The notes: generated from the letters alone by a model not told the origin. 8,106 nucleotides of DNA from Burkholderiales bacterium (GCA_013205525.1 JABMMR010000212.1:1-8106), one strand, 5' to 3'; positions 1 to 6,752 are shown, numbered from the stretch's first letter. Program-made: numbers and translations.

Positions 1-3000
1 CGTAAAAAACGCAGCTTGGACAATATCTTGAAGCCACGCAACATGGAGGGGCCAAATTTTTGTTTGACCAATTCGCCTTGGGCATTTTTGCGGGAAATCA
101 GGGGTGGCGCCAAATGGTAGTTGAGCGTGAAGTCGCCCTCGAACTGGTCCGCAATGCGCTTTAAAAACGTCTCGTCGGTGTGCAGGCGCGCCACTTCATA
201 CTCGTCTTTGTAGGCCATGAGCTTAAAGAGGTTGCGCGCCACCGCTTCAGCCATAGCCGGCGAGGTCTGCTGCAAAACCTTGTCTATAAAGCTGCTGTAC
301 TTATCGGCATAGGCCGCATTTTGGTATTGCACCAAAATTTGTGCGCGCTTTTGCACCAAGACATCTAACGATTCACGGGTTTTGAACTGCACCACTTGGG
401 CCGGCGCCAACAAGGCTCGCACCTTGGTGATGTCGTAAGCACACCAACGCCCCCAAGCGAAGGCTTTTTTATTTGACTCGACTTGCACGCCGTTAAGTTC
501 AATAGCCCGCGTCAGGGCTTCTAGCCCCAGAGGAATCCAGCCCTTTTGCCATGCGTAGCCCAGCACCATGGGGTTGATGTAGATGCTGTCGCCAAGCAAC
601 TGGGTGGCAAATTGGTTGGCGTCAAACGCGCCCAAGTTGCGCTTTTCTCCATCCAGCGCCTGCAAGATATTGTCGACGCAGCCTTCGCTGGGGTTGGCCC
701 AAGCACCGTTTTTCACAAACGCAGCGGTTGGTGAGCCGTGATCATTGATAGCCACACGGGTGCGCCCTGGGCGCAAGCGCAACATGGTTTCTTTGCCGGC
801 AGTGACGATGGGGTCGCAACCCAAGATCAAATCGGCGGCGGCGGTCGACACGCGGGTGGTTCGAATCTGCGACTGCTGTTCTGCAATCAACACATGGCTC
901 CAAGTAGCGCCGCCTTTTTGCGCCAAGCCTGCAGAGTCTTGGGTGACGATGCCGCGCCCCTCAAGATGCCCAGCCATGCCGAGCAACTGGCCGATGGTGA
1001 TGACGCCCGTGCCGCCCACACCCGCCACCACAATGCCATAACCGCCAGGGTAGACACCGCGTGAGAGTGAAGGCACTTCGGGGGCGGGGAGTTCGCCCAA
1101 AGCGAAGGGGTCAAGTGCGGGGCGGTCTTTGGTCTTCTTGCGTAACTGCCCGCCTTCGACGGTGACAAAGCTGGGGCAAAAGCCTTTGACGCAACTTTGG
1201 TCTTTGTTGCAAGTGCTTTGGTTGATGGTGCGTTTGCGACCGAAGTCGGTTTCTAGGGGCTCGACGCTCAAGCAATTGCTTTGTGTGCTGCAGTCACCAC
1301 AGCCCTCGCACACCGCTTCATTGATGACCACCCGCACAGCGGGGTCGACCATGGTGCCGCGCTTGCGGCGGCGGCGTTTTTCGGTGGCGCAGGTTTGGTC
1401 GTAAATAATGACTGTGCAGCCTTTGATTTCACGCATCACGCGCTGCACGGTGTCGAGTTCATCGCGGTGTTCGACGGCCACGCCTTCAGGCAAACCCAGC
1501 ACCGCACCCACTGCGCCGTTGTGTCCCACGCCTTCGTATTTTTCGGGCTCGTCGGTGACGATAACGATGCGCTTGGCGCCTTCGGCGCGCATGCTTTGCG
1601 CGATTTGAATCACGCTGTGGCCTTCAGATCGCTCGCCAATGGGCTGGCCGCCGGTCATGGCGACCGCGTCGTTGTACAAAATTTTGTAAGTGATGTTCAC
1701 ACCGGCAGCCACGCTTTGGCGTATGGCCAAAATGCCGCTGTGGAAATAAGTGCCGTCACCAATGTTGGCGAACATATGGGTGTCGTTCGAGAAAGGTTGT
1801 TGGCCGACCCACGGCACGCCCTCGCCCCCCATTTGGGTAAAGCCCACCGTGCTGCGGTCCATCCACAGCGACATGAAATGGCAACCAATACCGGCCATGG
1901 CACGCGAACCCTCGGGCACCTTGGTGCTGGTGTTGTGCGGGCAGCCCGAGCAAAACCACGGCTGGCGATCGGCTTTGACCTCAAGCACGTGCATGGCTTT
2001 GTGTTTGGCCTCCAAGACGGCCAGTTGGGCATCCATGCGCGAGCGGGTGTCGGCATCGACACCCATTTTTTTCAAGCGAACTGCGATAGCTTGGGCGATC
2101 AGTGCGGGTGACAAATCGGCGTTGGCACGCAACAAAATATTGCTGCTGGGATTCGACTGCGACCACTCTCCGCCAATATCACCCTCGCCCTGATTAAATT
2201 TACCGAGCACGCGGGGACGCTGTGCATCTGGCCAGTTGTACAACTCTTCTTTCAATTGGTATTCGATGAGTTGGCGCTTTTCTTCAACTACCAAAATTTC
2301 TTGCAAGCCTCGCGCAAACTCGCGGGTGCTTTCAGACTCCAAGGGCCACACCACACCGACTTTGTGCACCCGAATGCCAATGCGTTGGCAAGTGATGTCG
2401 TCTAGCCCCAAGTCGAGCAAGGCTTGACGGGTGTCGTTATAGGCTTTGCCGCTGGCGATTAATCCAAAACGGTCATTCGCGCTTTTGATAACCGTTTGAT
2501 TGAGCTTGTTGGCTCGGATATAGGCCAGCGCCGCATACCATTTGTAGTTGAACAACCGAGCCTCTTGGCCGAGCGCGTCATCGGGCCAGCGAATATGCAA
2601 GCCGCCCTCAGGCATCTCAAACTCAGGCAGCACAATGCGCACGCCGTTGGGATCGATCATCACCGAGGCGCTTGACTCCACCACCTCTTGGATGGTTTTC
2701 ATGCCCGCCCACACGCCTGCGAAACGGCTCATGGCGATGCCGTGTATGCCGTAGTCGAGCACGTCTTGCACAGACGCAGGAAAAAAAACGGGCAAGCCAC
2801 AGGCTTTGAAAATATGGTCGCTTTGGTGCGCAGCCGTGCTGCTTTTGGCCACATGGTCGTCACCAGCCAGCGCCAGCACGCCGCCCCAAGGCGTGGTGCC
2901 GGCCATATTGGCGTGCTTGAACACATCGGAAGTGCGGTCTACACCCGGGCCTTTGCCATACCAAATGCCAAAGACGCCGTCGAATTTATTGCTGCCAGGC

Positions 3001-3332
3001 GGCGCAAAGCCCAGTTGCTGTGTGCCCCATAAGGCCGTGGCGGCGAGCTCTTCATTCACGCCGGGCTGAAAAACAATCTGCTGAGATTGCAAAAAAGACT
3101 TGGCGCTCCACAAGGCTTGATCGTAAGTGCCCAAGGGCGAGCCGCGGTAGCCGCTGATAAAGCCTGCGGTGTTCTTGCCCTGCAAAGCGTCGCGCTGGCG
3201 TTGCAGCATGGGCAACTTCACCAAGGCCTGCACGCCGCTCATGAAGGCGCGGCCATGGTCTAGGCGGTATTTGTCGTCGAGCTGAACCGTTTCTAAGGCG
3301 ATGCGAATGTGTTCGGGCAGGGGCGCGTTCAT
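1..3332 (-). CDS. Fused indolepyruvate ferredoxin oxidoreductase (2-oxoacid:ferredoxin oxidoreductase), 3' end cut by window
   Basis: In this family the enzyme oxidatively decarboxylates aryl-pyruvates such as indolepyruvate to acyl-CoA, passing electrons to ferredoxin through thiamine diphosphate and iron-sulfur clusters, in the cytoplasm. I translated the frame from the ATG at 3332 and found no stop to the window edge, giving about 1110 residues; single-chain members are usually somewhat longer, so little is missing. Visible in order: an N-terminal pyruvate-oxidoreductase-like domain with GYRGSPLG near residue 60; a thiamine diphosphate domain with CSGCPHN at 461-467, GIGCHF near 482 and GDGTYFHSG near 530; a cysteine cluster (C675, C678, C681, C687, C708, C714, C719) fitting two [4Fe-4S] centres; a gamma-type domain with GVGGTGV near 766; and a C-terminal extension resembling DUF6537. 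GGAGA seven bases upstream supports the start. It lies downstream of pyrE on the same strand. Family assignment is firm; the true substrate is inferred. Confidence 0.93.
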   Translation of the reverse strand, partial: MNAPLPEHIRIALETVQLDDKYRLDHGRAFMSGVQALVKLPMLQRQRDALQGKNTAGFISGYRGSPLGTYDQALWSAKSFLQSQQIVFQPGVNEELAATALWGTQQLGFAPPGSNKFDGVFGIWYGKGPGVDRTSDVFKHANMAGTTPWGGVLALAGDDHVAKSSTAAHQSDHIFKACGLPVFFPASVQDVLDYGIHGIAMSRFAGVWAGMKTIQEVVESSASVMIDPNGVRIVLPEFEMPEGGLHIRWPDDALGQEARLFNYKWYAALAYIRANKLNQTVIKSANDRFGLIASGKAYNDTRQALLDLGLDDITCQRIGIRVHKVGVVWPLESESTREFARGLQEILVVEEKRQLIEYQLKEELYNWPDAQRPRVLGKFNQGEGDIGGEWSQSNPSSNILLRANADLSPALIAQAIAVRLKKMGVDADTRSRMDAQLAVLEAKHKAMHVLEVKADRQPWFCSGCPHNTSTKVPEGSRAMAGIGCHFMSLWMDRSTVGFTQMGGEGVPWVGQQPFSNDTHMFANIGDGTYFHSGILAIRQSVAAGVNITYKILYNDAVAMTGGQPIGERSEGHSVIQIAQSMRAEGAKRIVIVTDEPEKYEGVGHNGAVGAVLGLPEGVAVEHRDELDTVQRVMREIKGCTVIIYDQTCATEKRRRRKRGTMVDPAVRVVINEAVCEGCGDCSTQSNCLSVEPLETDFGRKRTINQSTCNKDQSCVKGFCPSFVTVEGGQLRKKTKDRPALDPFALGELPAPEVPSLSRGVYPGGYGIVVAGVGGTGVITIGQLLGMAGHLEGRGIVTQDSAGLAQKGGATWSHVLIAEQQSQIRTTRVSTAAADLILGCDPIVTAGKETMLRLRPGRTRVAINDHGSPTAAFVKNGAWANPSEGCVDNILQALDGEKRNLGAFDANQFATQLLGDSIYINPMVLGYAWQKGWIPLGLEALTRAIELNGVQVESNKKAFAWGRWCAYDITKVRALLAPAQVVQFKTRESLDVLVQKRAQILVQYQNAAYADKYSSFIDKVLQQTSPAMAEAVARNLFKLMAYKDEYEVARLHTDETFLKRIADQFEGDFTLNYHLAPPLISRKNAQGELVKQKFGPSMLRGFKILSKLRFL

Positions 3333-3339
3333 AACAAGG

Positions 3340-3344
3340 TCTCC
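3340..3344 (-). promoter_or_regulatory. Ribosome binding site of the indolepyruvate oxidoreductase gene
   Basis: On the minus strand GGAGA lies seven bases before the ATG at 3332. It decides the start, since there is no other in-frame ATG close by with a comparable site. Confidence 0.75.
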
Positions 3345-3393
3345 GGATACAGCGTTGGATATTCAGTCAGTTTAGGTGCAAAACAGCCTTTTC

Positions 3394-3414
3394 GCTGCGG
3401 GAATATCCCTCAGC
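3394..3414 (-). terminator. Stem-loop overlapping the pyrE stop codon (possible terminator or attenuator)
   Basis: Read on the minus strand, GCTG and GGGA pair with TCCC and CAGC around a TAT loop with one mismatch, giving an eight-pair stem. The pyrE TGA (3412-3410) lies within the left arm. The sequence after it is GAAAAGGCTGTTTTGC, which is not a continuous T-run, so classic rho-independent termination is doubtful. It might reduce read-through from pyrE into the oxidoreductase gene. I found no convincing sigma-70 promoter in the rest of this 77-bp gap. Confidence 0.4.
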
Positions 3415-4108
3415 TCACACCGTAACGATTTCTGTAGGCCTGCACGCGTGCAAGGTGCTGGATAAGCGTGGGGTCTGCACTTTGCTGCAAAAAGCTCAGT
3501 AAATCGGCCAATTGCGTCACCGCGCAAACCTGCAAACCCAGTGTTTCTTTGACATATTGCACGGCGCTGTGGGGCATATCGTGGGTTGCGCCTTGGTCGT
3601 CGAGTTCGGTAGCCATTTCTTCGCGGTCCAAGGCAATCACCACGGCGTGCGCGTGGGCACCTGCGGCTTCGATCAGGCGGACAGACTCACGTACAGCGGT
3701 CCCTGCGCTGATGACGTCGTCGACGATGAGTACCCGGCCCCTTAACGGCGCGCCAACCAAAGTGCCGCCCTCGCCATGGTCTTTGGCTTCCTTGCGGTTG
3801 TAGGCAAACGGCACATTACGCCCCATCCTTGCCAACTCTGTAGCCACCACGGCGGCCAAGGGAATGCCTTTGTAAGCGGGGCCAAAAACCATATCAAATT
3901 CGAGCTTGCTGGCGACAAGGTGTTGCGCATAAAAGCTGGCCAAGCGCCCCAACTTGGCGCCATCGTCAAATAAACCCGCGTTGAAAAAATACGGAGAAAG
4001 TCGCCCAGCTTTGGTTTTGAATTCTCCAAAACGCAAAACCCCACTTTCCAGCGAGAATCGAATAAATGCCTGCGCCAAATCGGTTGGCGATGCACCTTGC
4101 TCAGCCAT
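3410..4108 (-). CDS. pyrE: Orotate phosphoribosyltransferase
   Basis: PyrE makes orotidine 5'-phosphate and pyrophosphate from orotate and PRPP, the fifth step of de novo pyrimidine synthesis, in the cytoplasm. The 232-residue product shows the orotate-side segment FGEFKTKAGRLSPYFFNAG (27-45), FGPAYKGIPLA (75-85), the flexible catalytic loop NRKEAKDHGEGG (104-115) and the PRPP-binding signature VLIVDDVISAGTA (126-138). Length fits the family. The frame is open to an ATG at 4231, but the chosen start at 4108 has a good ribosome binding site (AAGGAA, six bases away) and matches the usual N-terminus, whereas the longer form would run deep into the opposite gene. It is divergent from xthA with 10 bp between starts, so its promoter must lie within the xthA coding region. 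Confidence 0.96.
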   Translation of the reverse strand: MAEQGASPTDLAQAFIRFSLESGVLRFGEFKTKAGRLSPYFFNAGLFDDGAKLGRLASFYAQHLVASKLEFDMVFGPAYKGIPLAAVVATELARMGRNVPFAYNRKEAKDHGEGGTLVGAPLRGRVLIVDDVISAGTAVRESVRLIEAAGAHAHAVVIALDREEMATELDDQGATHDMPHSAVQYVKETLGLQVCAVTQLADLLSFLQQSADPTLIQHLARVQAYRNRYGVS

Positions 4109-4114
4109 AGGGGA
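4109..4114 (+). promoter_or_regulatory. Probable ribosome binding site for the TTG start of xthA
   Basis: AGGGGA on the plus strand ends four bases before the TTG at 4119. The spacing is short but usable. It supports TTG at 4119 over the distant ATG at 3954, which lies inside pyrE on the other strand. Confidence 0.5.
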
Positions 4115-4120
4115 TTCCTT
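4115..4120 (-). promoter_or_regulatory. Ribosome binding site of pyrE
   Basis: AAGGAA on the minus strand, six bases before the ATG at 4108. It sits inside the 10-bp gap between the two start codons and overlaps the first two bases of the proposed TTG start of xthA on the other strand. Confidence 0.75.
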
Positions 4121-4910
4121 GTTCACACTCACCAGCCTTAACCTCAACGGGATTCGCTCGGCCAGCAGCAAAGGGCTGCAAAGCTGGCTTGAAAAAATCA
4201 AACCTGATTGTATGTGTGTGCAAGAAATCAAGGCCCAAGAAAGCGATCTCGTGGGCGGCTTTGAGCAACTCGCAGGCTTGAATGGTTATTTCCAATGTGC
4301 TGAGAAAAAGGGCTATTCGGGTGTCGGCATTTACACCCGCCATGAACCCAGCCATGTCATCCAAGGGTTTGACGGCGGCGAGTTTGATGCAGAAGGCCGC
4401 TATTTAGAACTACGCTTTGACACACCCCAACGCAAACTGTCCTTGCTGAGCGTGTACTTTCCCAGCGGCGCGTCGGGCCCCGAGCGACAAGACGCAAAAT
4501 TTCGCTTCCTTAATGTGATTTACCCCCACTTATTGGCTTTGCAGCAAGGGCGTGATTTCATTTTGTGTGGGGATGTGAATATCGCCCACAAGGAAGCCGA
4601 CTTGAAAAACTGGCGCGGCAACAAGAAAAACAGCGGCTTTCTTCCTGAAGAACGCGAGTGGATCACCCAACTCACCACCGAGGGTGGTTTGGTGGATGTT
4701 TACCGCCATTTACACCCCGACACCACTGACGCTTGCTACACCTGGTGGAGCAACCGCGGCCAAGCCTATGCCAACAATGTGGGTTGGCGTTTGGACTACC
4801 ACTTGGCCACACCCGCCTTGGCCGCTCAGGCCTTGTCTGCGTCTATTTATAGAGAAGAAAAATTTTCCGACCACGCGCCCATTACCTTGCAATATGACTG
4901 GGTGATCTGA
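4119..4910 (+). CDS. xthA: Exodeoxyribonuclease III / AP endonuclease (EEP family)
   Basis: The family cleaves DNA at abasic sites and removes nucleotides 3' to 5' in base excision repair, using Mg2+. With a TTG start the product is 263 residues, typical of the family, beginning with the conserved strand LTSLNLNGIRS. Catalytic positions are all present: N10, E36 in VQEIKAQ, Y113 in SVYFPSG, D152 and N154 in GDVNIAHKEAD, D226 in GWRLDYHL, and the terminal D251-H252 in SDHAP. No ATG or GTG lies near the conserved N-terminus; the only in-frame ATG upstream is at 3954 and would add 55 residues encoded opposite pyrE that do not look like the family. TTG with AGGGGA upstream is therefore my choice. 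Its TGA touches the ATG of arfB. The promoter must lie inside pyrE. Confidence 0.93.
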   Translation: MFTLTSLNLNGIRSASSKGLQSWLEKIKPDCMCVQEIKAQESDLVGGFEQLAGLNGYFQCAEKKGYSGVGIYTRHEPSHVIQGFDGGEFDAEGRYLELRFDTPQRKLSLLSVYFPSGASGPERQDAKFRFLNVIYPHLLALQQGRDFILCGDVNIAHKEADLKNWRGNKKNSGFLPEEREWITQLTTEGGLVDVYRHLHPDTTDACYTWWSNRGQAYANNVGWRLDYHLATPALAAQALSASIYREEKFSDHAPITLQYDWVI

Positions 4911-5309
4911 ATGGCTCTTGTCATACCCGAGAGCGAAATAGAGTTCACGGCCATCCGTGCGCAAGGCTCGGGTGGGCAAAACGTGAACAAGGTGTCGAGC
5001 GCGGTGCATTTGCGCTTTGACATATGTGCCTCGAGTTTGCCGCAAGCGGTGAAAGACAAGTTGCTGGCCACCTCCGACCAACGCATCAACAACGAAGGCG
5101 TGATTGTGATCAAAGCCCAAACCAGCCGCAGTCAAGATAAAAACCGCGCCGAGGCAGTGGCGCGTTTGCAGGAGATGGTGGATGTGGCTGCCAAACCGGT
5201 TATTCCACGCCGCGCCACTAAGCCTACGCGCTCTTCACAGCGTGAACGGGTTGACAGCAAAGTGATGGGCGGTCAAACCAAGGCGGCACGGGGGAAAGTG
5301 AATTTGTAA
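4911..5309 (+). CDS. arfB: Alternative ribosome-rescue factor B, peptidyl-tRNA hydrolase (YaeJ family)
   Basis: ArfB enters stalled non-stop ribosomes and hydrolyses the peptidyl-tRNA, freeing the ribosome without tmRNA. The 132-residue product has the release-factor catalytic segment AIRAQGSGGQNVNKVSSAVH (15-34) with the GGQ at 21-23, then the family segment LRFDICASSLP and VIVIKAQ (64-70). It ends in the Lys/Arg-rich tail expected to enter the empty mRNA channel (about 99-130, including RRATKPTR and KAARGKV). It is close in length to E. coli ArfB (about 140 residues). The domain that distinguishes full release factors is absent. The ATG follows the xthA stop with no gap; GGTGA five bases upstream, inside xthA, can serve as ribosome binding site. 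Translation is probably coupled to xthA. Confidence 0.95.
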   Translation: MALVIPESEIEFTAIRAQGSGGQNVNKVSSAVHLRFDICASSLPQAVKDKLLATSDQRINNEGVIVIKAQTSRSQDKNRAEAVARLQEMVDVAAKPVIPRRATKPTRSSQRERVDSKVMGGQTKAARGKVNL

Positions 5310-5334
5310 GCCCCCAGCTTGGGGCCTAGGGCTT
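5308..5334. terminator. Nested inverted repeats between convergent genes (possible weak bidirectional terminator)
   Basis: AAGCCC (5308-5313) pairs with GGGCTT (5329-5334). Inside it, CCCCA-GCT-TGGGG (5312-5324) is an alternative perfect five-pair hairpin. The structure begins within the arfB stop codon and lies 8 bp from the glycosyltransferase stop. Neither strand has a T-run after it, so it is at best a weak or rho-assisted terminator. Confidence 0.35.
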
Positions 5335-5342
5335 GGTGCAGC

Positions 5343-6578
5343 TTAAGTGGAACGCTGCAAGCTCATCTCTGGCGCTGAGTTTTCCAGTTGGTAACTGCCC
5401 GCCATGACTTGGCGGAACATGGCTTCGGTGCGCTCGACCACGCCAGGCCAATCCAAAATTTTAGCGGTTTGCAAGGCTTCTTGTGCCAATAGTGCTTGCA
5501 AACTTGGCTCTTTTACCAAGGTACAAACGGCCTGAATAAAGTTGTCTGGCAACTCGGTGTCTACACACATGCCGTTTTCGCCATGCTTGATCCATTGGCC
5601 GGCGGCTGCATGTTTAAAAGCCACCACCGCCAAGCCACTGGCCATGGCTTCCAAAGTAACGTTGCCAAAGGTTTCCGTCAAGCTGGCAAACACAAACACA
5701 TCAGCGCTGGCGTAATGGGCGGCCAAATCTGTCCCGCTGCGATAGCCAGCAAAAATGATGTCTGTATGCTGTTGTTGCAAACTCTCGCGCAAGGGCCCGT
5801 CGCCGACCAACACCAAGCGCACCCGCGGGTTGTGTTGCTTGGCTTTGAGGTAAGCCTGAACCACCAAGCCCAGATTTTTCTCGGCAGCCAAGCGACCAAC
5901 ATACAACAACACGGGGTCCATCTCGTCAACGCCCCAAGATTGTCTTAAGGCGCTTTGTCTGTGAGTGGGTGAGAACTGCGAGGTGTCAACGCCGCGAGGT
6001 ACCACCTCTACACGCAAAAAGCCCTTGGCCATCAACTCTTGCTGCAACATGGCTGTAGGCACCATGGTGATGTCTGCGCGGTTATGGAATTTCTTTAAGT
6101 AAGTGCGTATGGCGCCGCTGAGCCAACCGATGCCGTAATGTTGGCTGTAAGCGTGGAAATTGGTTCGGAAGTCGGTGCTGACGGGTAATTTCAATTTGCG
6201 TGCGACTTGCAACGCCGACCAGCCCAAGGGACCCTCGGTGGCGATATGAACAATGTCGGGGCGATGCTTGGCCCATAAGCGATTGAGTTCGCGCTTGGCG
6301 GGCAAACCCATGCGCAATTCGTTGTAGAAAGGAATGGGCAGGCCTTTGACCAGCAGCTCTTGGAAATTTTCTGAATGCACGGCCGTATGTTGGGCTTGTT
6401 GCTTGGGCCGCACCAACCAAAGATCGTGGCCTCGCGCTTGCAAGCCTTCTACAATTTTGCTCAAGGTATGTGCCACGCCGTTGATATCGGGTGGATAGGT
6501 TTCAGTGACCACAGCGATATTGAATCTTTGCTGCACTGGCCCCAAGCGACTCACCTGTATATGCGCATCATTCTTCAT
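5343..6578 (-). CDS. GT4-family glycosyltransferase (alpha-mannosyltransferase-like)
   Basis: Members of this family transfer a sugar from a nucleotide-sugar donor with retention of configuration, usually to a lipid or glycan at the cytoplasmic membrane face. The 411-residue product has the two GT-B halves: an N-terminal acceptor-side domain starting with VVTETYPPDINGVAHTL (23-39) and TEGPLGW (114-120), and a C-terminal donor domain with YVGRLAAEKNL (226-236; R229 and K234 likely contact the donor phosphates), VLVGDGP (256-262) and the E-x7-E motif (E302, E310). No signal peptide or membrane span is seen. The start is the first ATG, but no good ribosome binding site precedes it. Its N-terminus resembles proteins annotated as GDP-mannose-dependent mannosyltransferases and glycolipid-forming transferases; donor and acceptor cannot be fixed from sequence. 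It stands alone, divergent from a membrane protein gene across a 179-bp control region. Confidence 0.9.
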   Translation of the reverse strand: MKNDAHIQVSRLGPVQQRFNIAVVTETYPPDINGVAHTLSKIVEGLQARGHDLWLVRPKQQAQHTAVHSENFQELLVKGLPIPFYNELRMGLPAKRELNRLWAKHRPDIVHIATEGPLGWSALQVARKLKLPVSTDFRTNFHAYSQHYGIGWLSGAIRTYLKKFHNRADITMVPTAMLQQELMAKGFLRVEVVPRGVDTSQFSPTHRQSALRQSWGVDEMDPVLLYVGRLAAEKNLGLVVQAYLKAKQHNPRVRLVLVGDGPLRESLQQQHTDIIFAGYRSGTDLAAHYASADVFVFASLTETFGNVTLEAMASGLAVVAFKHAAAGQWIKHGENGMCVDTELPDNFIQAVCTLVKEPSLQALLAQEALQTAKILDWPGVVERTEAMFRQVMAGSYQLENSAPEMSLQRST

Positions 6579-6580
6579 GT

Positions 6581-6599
6581 TGTGAATATGACTGTGAAT
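6581..6599. repeat. Direct repeat TGTGAAT, 12-bp period, next to the glycosyltransferase start
   Basis: TGTGAAT occurs at 6581-6587 and 6593-6599, separated by ATGAC. On the minus strand this reads ATTCACA twice just before the glycosyltransferase ATG, exactly where a ribosome binding site would be expected. It could be chance or a protein- or RNA-binding site. Confidence 0.35.
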
Positions 6600-6622
6600 T
6601 GCAACAGTTTGATGAAATTATT

Positions 6623-6640
6623 GTTACATTTGCGTGACAA
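6623..6640 (-). promoter_or_regulatory. Candidate Pho-box-like site, minus strand (glycosyltransferase side)
   Basis: The minus strand reads TTGTCAC-GCAA-ATGTAAC: two heptamers with the 11-bp period typical of PhoB half-sites (consensus CTGTCAT-N4-CTGTCAT). It lies 45 bp before the glycosyltransferase ATG. The same bases form the imperfect dyad TTGTTAC-N6-GTGACAA (6621-6640), so a dimeric repressor or activator site is an equal alternative. No clear -10 element is seen at the usual distance. Confidence 0.35.
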
Positions 6641-6656
6641 ACCTATTCTGTGAGAG

Positions 6657-6665
6657 TTTTTTTTT
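6657..6665 (+). repeat. Nine-base T tract in the divergent control region
   Basis: Nine consecutive T lie between the two candidate Pho-like sites. No hairpin of note precedes them, so they do not look like a terminator. They may act as an A-tract bend or as a slippery homopolymer that changes promoter spacing. Confidence 0.5.
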
Positions 6666-6668
6666 GCA

Positions 6669-6686
6669 CTGTCATCAAAATTTCAT
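6669..6686 (+). promoter_or_regulatory. Candidate Pho-box-like site, plus strand (membrane protein side)
   Basis: CTGTCAT-CAAA-ATTTCAT: the first heptamer equals the PhoB consensus half-site, the spacer is A-rich as expected, and the second matches 5 of 7. It lies 71 bp before the membrane protein ATG. A weak -10 candidate (TATTGT, 6707-6712) is further away than in classical Pho promoters. Confidence 0.35.
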
Positions 6687-6722
6687 GCAATCGCGCCACA
6701 GTGCGTTATTGTCTCAAAACCC

Positions 6723-6746
6723 GTGGTGATAACCACTTTTATTTTT
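6723..6746 (+). terminator. Hairpin plus T-rich run in the leader of the membrane protein gene
   Basis: GTGGT-GATA-ACCAC (6723-6736) is a perfect five-pair stem with a four-base loop, followed by TTTTATTTTT (6737-6746). The AGGAG ribosome binding site comes two bases later. This is the layout of an intrinsic terminator placed inside a leader. The stem is short, so it may instead be an operator or a translational element. Confidence 0.45.
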
Positions 6747-6747
6747 C

Positions 6748-6752
6748 AGGAG
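6748..6752 (+). promoter_or_regulatory. Ribosome binding site of the membrane protein gene
   Basis: AGGAG five bases before the ATG at 6758. It fixes this start over the in-frame one at 6650, which would add 36 residues with no hydrophobic pattern, read through the control region. Confidence 0.8.

Noticed and set aside
1281..2111. Long plus-strand open frame of 276 codons, and several shorter ones across 180-3069
   Set aside because: All lie antisense to the indolepyruvate oxidoreductase, whose minus-strand translation has every expected motif. Their composition (Ala, His, Arg rich) is that of a shadow frame.
3954..4118. Upstream ATG extension of xthA by 55 residues
   Set aside because: The extra residues are encoded opposite pyrE, do not resemble the family, and family members start at the LTSLNLNG strand.
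4109..4231. N-terminal extension of pyrE to the ATG at 4231
   Set aside because: A strong ribosome binding site and the normal PyrE N-terminus support the start at 4108.
4710..5135. Minus-strand open frame of 141 codons spanning the end of xthA and arfB
   Set aside because: It is antisense to two well-recognised genes and has no recognisable motif.
5268..5276. Second GGQ tripeptide near the ArfB C-terminus (residues 120-122)
   Set aside because: It lacks the flanking RAQGS and NVNK context and sits in the basic tail; most likely chance.
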